Shown piece after piece: positions 1 through 7,232 of a DNA stretch of 13,559 nt; position 1 is the stretch's first letter; every line of letters begins with the position of its first letter. Position numbers and translations under genes: made by a program. This DNA comes from an uncultured Lachnospiraceae bacterium. GTDB taxonomy: Bacteria; Bacillota; Clostridia; Lachnospirales; Lachnospiraceae. The notes under the pieces are model-generated. The model was not told the DNA's origin and ran no database searches. It saw nothing but the letters and a program-made list of their open reading frames with translations. The stretch spans positions 1 through 13,559 of the forward strand of contig CALDIE010000222.1 in NCBI GenBank assembly GCA_937901625.1. Reading direction: 5' to 3'.

Positions 1-35
1 CTACACTCTTTCCCTACACGACGCTCTTCCGATCT
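1..35 (+). other. Illumina TruSeq adapter remnant (non-biological)
   Basis: These bases match the last 35 bases of the Illumina TruSeq universal (P5) adapter, including the ACACGACGCTCTTCCGATCT end that ligates to the insert. Genomic sequence starts at base 36, where the reading frame of a permease is already open. The remnant should be trimmed and not translated. The match is to a well-known reagent sequence recalled from memory, and it is exact over the whole stretch. Confidence 0.97.
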
Positions 36-169
36 ACTTAGGTATCGGTTCCGGAAGCAGTATCCCGCTTTCAACCGTGATCGGCATGACCAAGTCTATC
101 ATCAGTATCGTTCTGTTCTTTATGGCCAATACGATCTCCAAAGTGGTTCGTGGGGAAAGCATTGTATAG
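36..169 (+). CDS. Sugar ABC transporter permease, LplB-type, C-terminal fragment
   Basis: Only the last 43 complete codons of this gene are present; the 5' part is lost at the contig end, where adapter replaces it. The visible protein reads from LGIGSGSS to GESIV and contains one hydrophobic helix (SIISIVLFFMAN) followed by a basic tail (ISKVVRGES). This is the usual end of an LplB/UgpA-like permease of the oligosaccharide ABC importers: the last membrane helix, then a short cytoplasmic tail. It lies 30 nt upstream of a second permease and a sugar-binding lipoprotein, the standard lplB-lplC-lplA order, so it very probably forms the permease heterodimer with the next gene. The EAA loop that contacts the ATPase is not in the fragment. 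Assignment rests on the short tail plus context. Confidence 0.8.
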
Positions 170-199
170 GCACAGAGATCGTATAGGAGGTAACAGATC

Positions 200-1246
200 A
201 TGAGTGAAGAGATTAAAAAGGACACATTGTCCAAGGAGGAAGCGGAGGAATTAAAGAGGATCGACTTATCCTCCAACGAAAAAAAGAATCCTCGTAAAGT
301 GACCATCACGACAGCCGAAGGAAAAGAAGTGGTGGTGGATTTAAAGAAAAAAGCAAAGTTTGAACGTAAGGCGGGCGATATCGTATTCTATGTTTTTGAC
401 TATCTGTTTTTCGGATTATTTACCCTGCTTTGCCTGTTCCCGTTCTACTATCTGTTTATCAACACGATCTCCGATCCGTCGCTGGTAAGCAGAGGTGAGA
501 TCAACTTTATACCGAGGGGACTGACCATTCAGAACTATATAGCCCTTCGTAATGTAAGTGACCTGGGCAAGTCCGTTATCGTATCCATTACCCGTACGAT
601 CATCGGTACGGCACTGATGGTAATGGCATCCGCATTTGTCGGATTCCTGGTAACAAAGGATGATATGTGGCATAAAAAGTTTATGTACCGCGCGCTGGTG
701 ATCACGATGTACTTTAACGCAGGTCTGATCCCCTGGTATATGAACATGCAGATGCTTGGTCTGACCAACAACTTCATGGCGTATATCATCCCGGGTATTG
801 TCGCGCCGTACAATATCATTCTGGTAAAGACCTACATCGAGTCGATTCCTCTGGAACTGCAGGAGAGCGCCTATATGGATGGCGCGTCCCATTGGCTGGT
901 ATTCCGTAAGATCATATGGCCCTTGTCCAAGCCGATCCTTGCAACGATCGCGATCTTTGGCGCAGTCGGAAACTGGAACTCCTTCCAGGATTCCCTGATG
1001 CTCATGCAGTCGGCACCGGACCTGTTTACTTTGCAGCACCGCCTGTATACTTACTTAAAACAGTCGACCAACCTGGCGAATATCATGAATACCGGCGGAA
1101 CGGCCAATGTTGCGGATTACGCAAGTAACGGAAAGATCGTAAAGTACACGATCTCCATGGTATCCATCATCCCGATCCTGTGCGTATATCCTTTCATGCA
1201 GCAATACTTTGAAGAAGGTATCATGTTAGGCGCGGTGAAGGGTTAA
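200..1246 (+). CDS. Carbohydrate ABC transporter permease, LplC/YtcP-type
   Basis: Integral-membrane subunit of an oligosaccharide ABC importer (MalG/LplC branch). About six hydrophobic helices follow a long polar N-terminus, the first near residues 60-90 (YVFDYLFFGLFTLLCLFPFYYLF). The EAA loop that docks the ATPase is clear at about residues 222-245: E222, A224, D227-G228-A229, then F235 and P241. The C-terminus ends EEGIMLGAVKG, typical of the family. An AGGAGG at 185-190 sits 9 nt before the ATG and fixes the start. Family members are usually near 300 residues; this one has an extra, highly charged N-terminus of about 55 residues rich in Lys and Glu. It follows the LplB-type fragment and precedes the binding protein in one operon. 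No ATPase gene is in the window; these systems often share an MsmK-type ATPase encoded elsewhere. Confidence 0.94.
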   Translation: MSEEIKKDTLSKEEAEELKRIDLSSNEKKNPRKVTITTAEGKEVVVDLKKKAKFERKAGDIVFYVFDYLFFGLFTLLCLFPFYYLFINTISDPSLVSRGEINFIPRGLTIQNYIALRNVSDLGKSVIVSITRTIIGTALMVMASAFVGFLVTKDDMWHKKFMYRALVITMYFNAGLIPWYMNMQMLGLTNNFMAYIIPGIVAPYNIILVKTYIESIPLELQESAYMDGASHWLVFRKIIWPLSKPILATIAIFGAVGNWNSFQDSLMLMQSAPDLFTLQHRLYTYLKQSTNLANIMNTGGTANVADYASNGKIVKYTISMVSIIPILCVYPFMQQYFEEGIMLGAVKG

Positions 1247-1307
1247 ATTGTGTTAAGATGTATGTTGGGGTTTGAGAGGACCCTTGATATAAAAAGGAGG
1301 AAAAGAT

Positions 1308-2984
1308 ATGAAATTATTGAAGCGTTTGGTGGCGCTTGGAGTGACGGCTACGATGCTGGTCGGATCCTTAAGCGGCTGTGGCGGCACAAAGTCCTCATCG
1401 GGACCGATCACTCTGACGGTGTTCAGCCAGCTTGCCAATTATTCCGGCGAGCAGGTAGGATGGTCTTCCACGATCCTGCTGGATAAGTTTAACGTCATTT
1501 TAAACATTGTTCCGGATCAGAACGGAGCCTTCGATACACGTATGGAAGCCGGCGATCTCGGGGATATCGTGGTACTGGGGTCGGATACGAGCTTCCAGAG
1601 AGCCGAGCAGGCGGGGCTGCTCTTTGACTGGGAAGAGGATGATATCCTTTCCGAGTACGGTCCGTACATCAAAGAAAACATGAGCATTGCTCTTGAAAAG
1701 AACAGAGGAATGAGCTCGGACAATAAGATCCACGGATTTGGACACAACATCTCCGAAAGCGGATCCTTTGACGCATTCTTCTATACCTGGGATATCCGTT
1801 GGGATCTCTATTCCGAGATCGGCAAGCCGGAAGTAAACGAACTGGAAGACTTAATCCCCATATTCGAAGAGATGAAGAAAGTATGTCCTACCGATGAAGC
1901 GGGCAATCCTACCTACGCCGTATATCCCTGGCCTGACTGGGACGGTAACATGGTTATGTACGTAAAGTCCACCGCTACATCCTATTATGGATATGATGAG
2001 TTTGGTATGGGACTTTATGATCCGACCGACGGTTCCTTCTACGGAGCATTGGATGACAATTCCCCGTATTTAAGATGCTTAAACTTTTATAACCAGCTCT
2101 ATCAAAAGGGTCTTGTTTGTCCGGACTCCATGACGACAGAGTATACGACCATGGCGGAAAAGGTTAAGAAGGGCGGCGTATTCTTCAGTATCTTTAATTA
2201 TGCCGGATCCGATATCTTCAATACCGAAGAGCATCTGGCAGGCAATCAGATGATGTGTTCCCTGGTTCCTTCCGAGGCATCTCCGATCGTATACGGTCAG
2301 AGCGCACTGGGTGGAAACCGTTACTGGACCATCGGAGCGAAGAGTGAGTATCCGGAACTCTGCATGGAGATCATCAACTATCTCTGCACTCCGGAAGGAC
2401 GTATGACCATGGAGTACGGTCCGCAGGGACTTTGCTGGGACTATGATGAAGACGGCAATACGTATTTCACCGACTTCGGCCGTACCGCATACACCGACAA
2501 GCAGAATACACAGATGCCTGAACCGTATACCGGATCTTTCCAGGACGGTACCTTGCAGATCAACAATACGACCTGGTCCATTGACGCGTTTAACCCCGAT
2601 TCCAACGGTGAGCGTTACAACTACAAGTTCTGGGCAAGTGAGCAGGGCGATGCAAGATGCGACACGGAAGCCGACTGGAGAGCATGGAGCGGATGCACCA
2701 GTACCGATCAGTACATGATCAGCGGTAACTACACCGTATCTCCTTCCTCCGAATATGTGGAGGCAGACCGAAGCGGTGACTTTGATACCACCTGGACACA
2801 GGTTGCTAACTGCATCGTTACCAATACCTGGAAGGCGATCTATGCTACGTCCGATGATGAGTATGAGAAGATTGTGGCGGATATGATCAAGGAAGCCAAT
2901 GACCTTGGCTATCAGCAGTGCGTGGATTGGTGTATCGAACAGGCTGCGATCCGGAAGGCAGCGGAGGATGCCGTATCCAACTAA
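1308..2984 (+). CDS. Extracellular sugar-binding lipoprotein of ABC transporter (LplA-type)
   Basis: Solute-binding protein that captures a carbohydrate outside the membrane and delivers it to the two upstream permeases. It begins with a lipoprotein signal peptide: basic MKLLKR, a hydrophobic core and the lipobox L21-S22-G23-C24, so mature protein should start at lipid-modified Cys24, followed by a Gly/Ser linker. At 558 residues it belongs to the large LplA-like group of bacterial family 1 binding proteins. It is rich in Trp, Tyr, Asp and Gly in the body, as expected for a sugar-binding cleft. An AGGAGG at 1295-1300 is 7 nt before the ATG. The gap from the permease is 61 nt, and an intrinsic terminator follows at 3048. 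The ligand cannot be read from sequence; the downstream xylB and xylA suggest xylose or xylo-oligosaccharides, which is inference. Confidence 0.93.
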   Translation: MKLLKRLVALGVTATMLVGSLSGCGGTKSSSGPITLTVFSQLANYSGEQVGWSSTILLDKFNVILNIVPDQNGAFDTRMEAGDLGDIVVLGSDTSFQRAEQAGLLFDWEEDDILSEYGPYIKENMSIALEKNRGMSSDNKIHGFGHNISESGSFDAFFYTWDIRWDLYSEIGKPEVNELEDLIPIFEEMKKVCPTDEAGNPTYAVYPWPDWDGNMVMYVKSTATSYYGYDEFGMGLYDPTDGSFYGALDDNSPYLRCLNFYNQLYQKGLVCPDSMTTEYTTMAEKVKKGGVFFSIFNYAGSDIFNTEEHLAGNQMMCSLVPSEASPIVYGQSALGGNRYWTIGAKSEYPELCMEIINYLCTPEGRMTMEYGPQGLCWDYDEDGNTYFTDFGRTAYTDKQNTQMPEPYTGSFQDGTLQINNTTWSIDAFNPDSNGERYNYKFWASEQGDARCDTEADWRAWSGCTSTDQYMISGNYTVSPSSEYVEADRSGDFDTTWTQVANCIVTNTWKAIYATSDDEYEKIVADMIKEANDLGYQQCVDWCIEQAAIRKAAEDAVSN

Positions 2985-3047
2985 ACGTAAAATGATATAA
3001 AGAAAGTAAAAATCTTAGTCTAAATGACAAGTATGCGCTATAATGAT

Positions 3048-3082
3048 GGGGAGGCTTTCAAAGCCTCCCCTGATTTATTTTG
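3048..3082 (+). terminator. Intrinsic terminator after the ABC transporter operon
   Basis: GGGGAGGC (3048-3055) pairs with GCCTCCCC (3063-3070) around a TTTCAAA loop whose bases can extend the stem, followed by a T-rich tail (3071-3081). It lies 63 nt after the binding-protein stop and before the YesL gene. It probably ends or attenuates transport transcripts and leaves lower expression of the membrane protein downstream. Confidence 0.85.
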
Positions 3083-3090
3083 GGGAAGGT

Positions 3091-3096
3091 AAGGAG
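3091..3096 (+). promoter_or_regulatory. Ribosome binding site that fixes the YesL start
   Basis: AAGGAG lies 10 nt before the ATG at 3107. The longer frame opening at TTG 3080 would begin inside the terminator T-tract and has no Shine-Dalgarno sequence, so the ATG is preferred. Confidence 0.7.
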
Positions 3097-3106
3097 ATGC
3101 GATCGG

Positions 3107-3778
3107 ATGAAATTTTTTAGTGTGGACAGCCCGATATACAAATTTATGGTGACGGTAAAGGATCTGTTTTTGATCAACCTCTGCTGGCTGATCGGAAGTC
3201 TCCCGGTCGTTACGGCAGGAATTTCCACGGTGGCGGCATTTGATGTGACCTTGCGTATGGTGGATCAGGAGGAAGGGTATGTCATGCGTCAGTTTTGGAA
3301 AGCCTATAAGGCCAATTGGAAGCAGGGGTTGCCCATGGGGCTGATGGCGATGTTTTGCGCCTATATACTGTACCTGGATATTCAGATAAATAAGATCTCC
3401 GAAAAGGGCTCTTTTACGCTGATCATCTTTGGTATGGTCACTGCGTTTTTATTTTTGTTTTCTTTTTTGTATGCCTTTGCGCTGGCTGCCAGATACGAAA
3501 ATACCCTCATGCGAACGATCCGCAATTCCTTTCGTATCTCGATGAAGTATTTTGTGCGGACGATCTTTACGGTATTTGTGGTAGCGGTGGAAGTAGCTTT
3601 CTTTTTCTGGAATATGACGACGCTGTTTTTGGGAGTGATCATCGGACCGGCTGTGGTGATCTATACGATCGCTGCGATGGGAAAACCGGTCTTTCGCATG
3701 GTGGAGAAAGAATACGGAGTGACTTACCAAAATCAGGATACGGACACGGATGCAAAAGAAGATACAGACATCGAGTAA
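3107..3778 (+). CDS. YesL-like DUF624 integral membrane protein
   Basis: Small polytopic membrane protein of 223 residues. The N-terminus (MKFFSVDSPIYKFM, then DLFLINLCWLIGSLPVVTAGIS) is the DUF624/YesL signature: a short amphipathic start, a Leu-rich first helix, then SLPV-T-G-ST and an EEGYV-RQFWKAYK-NWKQ cytoplasmic stretch. Further hydrophobic segments lie near residues 74-92, 101-125, 150-170 and 175-193, and the C-terminus is acidic and polar (QDTDTDAKEDTDIE). The molecular function of YesL proteins is unknown; they are repeatedly encoded next to YesM/YesN two-component systems and Lpl-type sugar transporters, as here. It follows the binding-protein gene across a terminator, and is convergent with the regulator gene. 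No separate terminator of its own was found before the regulator's. Confidence 0.88.
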   Translation: MKFFSVDSPIYKFMVTVKDLFLINLCWLIGSLPVVTAGISTVAAFDVTLRMVDQEEGYVMRQFWKAYKANWKQGLPMGLMAMFCAYILYLDIQINKISEKGSFTLIIFGMVTAFLFLFSFLYAFALAARYENTLMRTIRNSFRISMKYFVRTIFTVFVVAVEVAFFFWNMTTLFLGVIIGPAVVIYTIAAMGKPVFRMVEKEYGVTYQNQDTDTDAKEDTDIE

Positions 3779-3861
3779 CACATTGGTTCGCAGAGAACGG
3801 TTGTATGAGGAAAATTTCGGAGTTTAAGGAGTTTCCGGAAACCCGGGACGCAAGATAAGAA

Positions 3862-3894
3862 AGAAAAAAGCAGGATGACCTGTAACGGTCATCC
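3862..3894 (-). terminator. Intrinsic terminator of the regulator gene, overlapping its stop codon
   Basis: On the minus strand GGATGACC (3894-3887) pairs with GGTCATCC (3880-3873) around a 6-nt loop and is followed by TGCTTTTTTCTTTCTT. The first arm contains the last Gly codon and the TGA stop of the response regulator, so coding and termination signals overlap. On the plus strand there is no T-tract after the stem, so it is directional. Confidence 0.85.
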
Positions 3895-5460
3895 CTCCTC
3901 CCGGCGGTTTGCCTTGCGATATTCTGCAGGGGAACTGCCGGTATATTTTTTGAATTTGATATGGAAGTAATCGACATTCCGATAACCGACGGCTTCCGCG
4001 ATCCTGTATACCTGTAAAGAGCTGTTCTTTAGCAGATCCTTGGAGTGTTCGATCCGGATCTGATCCAGATATGTATTAAAATTGACGTTCATTTTCTTGT
4101 TAAAGATCTTTCCCAGATAGGAGGAGTTGTATCCGAATAAGGGAGAGATTTTTTCCAGTGTGATATTTTCCGAATAATTATGATCGATATAATGCACGAT
4201 ATCGTCAATGATGCTGTCCTTTGACGCGTAGCCGATGGTCGACATGATCATATCAAACTGCTCCGAAAGGAAGGTGATGATCTCGTAGAGGTAATAACTG
4301 TGTGTGATGCAATGCACGGCCTCGGAGTTTGCGATGAAGGGAATCTGTGAGGCGGGATAAAGCGAAAAAAGCTTTTCCTTGATACGCAGATAGAGATCGA
4401 TCAGCAGATTCTTTTCCTCATCGATCGAAAAAGGCGCATGGTAGAGATCGGATCGGAGAGAGGTAAGACTCTCCGCGATCCGGTTTCGGTTAAAGGACTG
4501 GATGTGTCCAACAAAGAGATCGGTATATTCGCCAAGGATCGACTCGCGATCTGCATACGCATGAGAACCGGTCGGTTTCGGCGCCGATTCGGGCGTCATG
4601 ACATGCTGGGATTCATCGCAAAAGAAGCGGTGTTCCAAAAGGGTGACGGCATCCGAGTAGGAGAGCGCGATCCCGCTTAAGTCACAGACGGTCCGCCCGC
4701 AGGTGATGAAGATACTGTCGAGGGGAGAATTCTTCTCCGGCGGCAGTTCTTTTTCATAATGCCCGATGACGTTGTTGAACTTGTCGATGGCGGATTTACC
4801 CTTTAAGAGCAGGACATTGCTCGTTCCGATCAGGAGACTGTCACAGGCAGTGTCGCGGATATTTGTTACTCGCAAAAGATCCGTAAAGTTATAAGAAACG
4901 TCATCCAGATTGTAACTGTATTTTTCATAGGTGATAACCTGATAGATATCCTGATCGAGACCCAGTTCCACGGCTGTGGCAGGATGGATCTCCGAAGAAG
5001 CGATCTTGCCTGACATCAGGTCTCTTAAGATCCCCTCCCTGGCAATGGATGCGTAAATCTGGTTTTTCTCATGTAGAGTGGCTTCCGCGTCGAGCTCCTG
5101 TTTGGCTTTTAAGAGAGCGGCTAACAGGGCATCTATATCCACCGGCTTTGTAAGGTAGGATACGATGCCGTACGGGATAGCTGTTTGCGCGTAATGAAAG
5201 TCGGAAAAGCCGCTTAAGATAATGAATTTCCCGGTAAAGCCGGCTTCCCTGGCGGCTTTCAGGGCATCAAGACCATGCAGTTTGGGCATCTTGATATCCA
5301 TCAGGATGAGATCGACCGGGTTTTCCTCAATAAAATGAAGCGCCTCGGAACCGTTGGCCGCTTCGGCGCAGATCTCAAATCCGGATGCTTTCCAGTCGAT
5401 GATACTTTTTAATCCGCGGCGGATGATGCTCTCATCGTCCGCGATCAATACCTTATACAT
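3889..5460 (-). CDS. YesN-type response regulator with AraC-family DNA-binding domain
   Basis: Cytoplasmic transcription factor of a two-component system. Residues 1-120 form a receiver domain: acidic pocket D8-D9, phospho-acceptor D55 in LILMDIKMP, switch S83 in ILSGFSDF and conserved K105 in LTKPVD. A central region of about 280 residues carries the pattern typical of YesN proteins (YSDAVTLLEHRFF near 268-280). Residues 418-518 form a double helix-turn-helix of the AraC/XylS type, with ITLEKISPLFGYNSSYLGKIF and VYRIAEAVGYRNVDYFHIKFKKYTGSSPAEYR. Length 523 is normal. GAGG at 5468-5471 lies 7 nt before the ATG, and a good promoter stands upstream. The partner is normally a YesM histidine kinase encoded alongside; none is present here. 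Position between the transporter and xylB suggests it controls xylose or xylan-sugar uptake, which is inference. Confidence 0.94.
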   Translation of the reverse strand: MYKVLIADDESIIRRGLKSIIDWKASGFEICAEAANGSEALHFIEENPVDLILMDIKMPKLHGLDALKAAREAGFTGKFIILSGFSDFHYAQTAIPYGIVSYLTKPVDIDALLAALLKAKQELDAEATLHEKNQIYASIAREGILRDLMSGKIASSEIHPATAVELGLDQDIYQVITYEKYSYNLDDVSYNFTDLLRVTNIRDTACDSLLIGTSNVLLLKGKSAIDKFNNVIGHYEKELPPEKNSPLDSIFITCGRTVCDLSGIALSYSDAVTLLEHRFFCDESQHVMTPESAPKPTGSHAYADRESILGEYTDLFVGHIQSFNRNRIAESLTSLRSDLYHAPFSIDEEKNLLIDLYLRIKEKLFSLYPASQIPFIANSEAVHCITHSYYLYEIITFLSEQFDMIMSTIGYASKDSIIDDIVHYIDHNYSENITLEKISPLFGYNSSYLGKIFNKKMNVNFNTYLDQIRIEHSKDLLKNSSLQVYRIAEAVGYRNVDYFHIKFKKYTGSSPAEYRKANRREEG

Positions 5461-5504
5461 ACAGAAACCTCAAAATACGATCATTCCCCCGAATCCTACA
5501 ATAT

Positions 5505-5533
5505 ATTCTACTGTATTTTCCCCCGATTGACAA
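5505..5533 (-). promoter_or_regulatory. Sigma-A-like promoter of the response regulator
   Basis: On the minus strand TTGTCA (5533-5528) and TAGAAT (5510-5505) are separated by exactly 17 nt, giving a leader of about 40 nt before the ATG at 5460. Both boxes are close to consensus and the placement is right for the gene. Confidence 0.7.
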
Positions 5534-5600
5534 ACTATAGAGGAGGGGAGAAAAGCAGCGAAATGAAAATTTTTTGGGTATGCTGTACAAAAAAGTAAGG

Positions 5601-5629
5601 TTATATTTTTTTGACAATAAAGATATACT
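5601..5629 (+). promoter_or_regulatory. Possible promoter of xylBA
   Basis: TATACT (5624-5629) is a good -10 box. A 17-nt spacer places a poor -35 (TTATAT, 5601-5606) upstream in an A/T-rich tract, which would suit an activator-dependent promoter. A consensus TTGACA at 5611-5616 is too close to this -10 to be its partner. The divergent spacing with the regulator gene (223 nt between starts) makes this the obvious place for regulator binding, but I saw no clear operator. Confidence 0.35.
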
Positions 5630-5683
5630 GTAAAGGATGGAATGGTATAGTTTAAAGTGCAGGTACAGAAAGGTTAGGTGGAT

Positions 5684-7150
5684 ATGGAAACCGGATTTAT
5701 AGGTGTGGATCTTGGTACATCCGCGGTGAAGTTGATCCTGATGGATGAAACGGGTAAGATCATTCGCACGGTGTCAAAAGAATATCCGATCAGTTTTCCT
5801 CATCCTGGGTGGTCGGAGCAGGATCCTTCGGACTGGTATGAGCAGTCGATAGCGGGGATCAGGGAAGTGATCGAAGGATATGAGGATAAGGTACGGGGGA
5901 TCAGTTTCGGCGGGCAGATGCACGGACTGGTCGTACTGGATGAGGAGGATAACGTAATCCGCCCGGCTATTTTGTGGAACGATGGACGGACCGCAAAAGA
6001 ATGTGAATTCTTAAATGAGACGATCGGCAGAGATGTGCTGACGGAAGAAACCGGCAATATCGCCTTTGCAGGATTTACGGCTCCGAAACTTTTATGGATG
6101 AAAGCCAACGAGCCGGAACTTTTTGCGCGGATCAAGAAGATCATGCTTCCGAAAGATTATCTCGCCTATCGTTTGAGCGGCGTTCATGCCACCGATGTAT
6201 CGGATGCGTCAGGAATGCTTCTCTTTGATGTAAAGAACCGCAAATGGTCCGAAAAAATGTGTGAGATATGCGATGTAAAAGAGGAGCAGTTGGCGCGGAT
6301 CTTTGAAAGCTATGAAGTGATCGGAACCGTAAAACCGGAGATCGCAAAAGAGCTTTCCATCGCAGAAGATGTAAAGGTGATCGCGGGAGCGGGCGACAAC
6401 GCGGCGGCTGCGATCGGTACCGGAACGGTACAGGACGGAGACTGCAATATCTCCCTTGGAACGAGCGGAACGATCTTTATTTCTTCCGCTGCCTATTCCG
6501 TGGATGATAAAAACGCTCTTCATTCCTTTGCCCACGCAAACGGCAGGTACCATCTGATGGGATGTATGCTTTCAGCAGCCTCCTGTAACAAATGGTGGAT
6601 GGAGGATATCTTAAAGGAAAGCGACTTTGCCGGAGCCCAGGAGGGAATTACGAAGTTAGGTGAAAACGAAGTTTTCTTCCTGCCCTACCTGATGGGCGAG
6701 CGTTCACCGCATAACGATCCGGATGCCAGAGGCGCATTTGTCGGGATGAGTATGGATACCTCCAGGGAGGATATGATCCAGGCTGTATTTGAAGGAGTGG
6801 CTTTTGCCCTCAGGGATTCGTTTGAGGTGGCTAAGGCCTCCGGCATAAGGATAACCCGGACCAGGATCTGCGGCGGCGGAGCCAGGAGCCCGCTATGGAG
6901 AAAGATCATGGCCAATGTCTTAAATATTGCGGTGGATTCCATCGAGAGCGAGGAAGGACCGGCTCTTGGCGGGGCTATGCTTGCAGCTGTAGGATGCGGA
7001 GTCTGGAAAGATGTGGAAGAAGCGGCAGCACGGATCGTTAAGGTAAGCGCTACGGTGGAGCCGGAACCGGAACTGGCGGCGAAATATGAAAAGAAATACC
7101 AAAAGTTCAGACATATCTATCCGGCGTTAAAGGATGTCTACAAACTGTAG
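5684..7150 (+). CDS. xylB: Xylulokinase (D-xylulose + ATP to D-xylulose 5-phosphate)
   Basis: FGGY-family sugar kinase for the second step of the xylose isomerase pathway, feeding the pentose phosphate or phosphoketolase route. Numbered from the ATG (488 residues): phosphate-binding GVDLGT at 7-12; QMHG at 78-81, the motif typical of xylulokinases; WNDGRT at 98-103; catalytic base Asp238 in AGAGDN; ATP-site SLGTSGT near 257-263; GERSPHNDP at 338-346; FGGY signature 2 (GGGARSPLW) from 397; and EEGPALGGAML near 423. Length matches the E. coli enzyme (484). An in-frame GTG lies two codons earlier, but AAAGG at 5669-5673 is 10 nt from the ATG and only 4 nt from the GTG, so the ATG is chosen. It is the first gene of a two-gene operon with xylA, 82 nt downstream. 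Confidence 0.96.
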   Translation: METGFIGVDLGTSAVKLILMDETGKIIRTVSKEYPISFPHPGWSEQDPSDWYEQSIAGIREVIEGYEDKVRGISFGGQMHGLVVLDEEDNVIRPAILWNDGRTAKECEFLNETIGRDVLTEETGNIAFAGFTAPKLLWMKANEPELFARIKKIMLPKDYLAYRLSGVHATDVSDASGMLLFDVKNRKWSEKMCEICDVKEEQLARIFESYEVIGTVKPEIAKELSIAEDVKVIAGAGDNAAAAIGTGTVQDGDCNISLGTSGTIFISSAAYSVDDKNALHSFAHANGRYHLMGCMLSAASCNKWWMEDILKESDFAGAQEGITKLGENEVFFLPYLMGERSPHNDPDARGAFVGMSMDTSREDMIQAVFEGVAFALRDSFEVAKASGIRITRTRICGGGARSPLWRKIMANVLNIAVDSIESEEGPALGGAMLAAVGCGVWKDVEEAAARIVKVSATVEPEPELAAKYEKKYQKFRHIYPALKDVYKL

Positions 7151-7232
7151 GAAAATATGGTTCGTAAGGATCATGGACAAAAGTGAAGGAAAGTTCAAAA
7201 AAGGTGAACAGTAAAGATAAGGAGGAAGAAAG

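Noticed and set aside
416..1039. 207-residue minus-strand frame opposite the permease
   Set aside because: It is antisense to a well-supported membrane protein, has His/Gln/Arg-rich random composition and no ribosome site.
3080..3106. TTG start giving YesL nine extra residues
   Set aside because: It lies in the terminator T-tract without a Shine-Dalgarno sequence; the ATG at 3107 has AAGGAG at proper spacing and gives the family's usual MKFF start.
5527..5616. Two consensus TTGACA boxes on the plus strand (5527-5532 and 5611-5616) as xylB -35 elements
   Set aside because: Neither has a -10-like hexamer at 16-18 nt. The first overlaps the -35 of the minus-strand regulator promoter instead.
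5630..5645. CcpA catabolite-repression site starting TGTAAAGG near xylB
   Set aside because: Only the left half resembles the cre consensus; the right half and central CG do not fit.
5678..5683. GTG start for xylB two codons upstream
   Set aside because: AAAGG is only 4 nt from the GTG but 10 nt from the ATG at 5684, and the family normally begins a few residues before GVDLGT.
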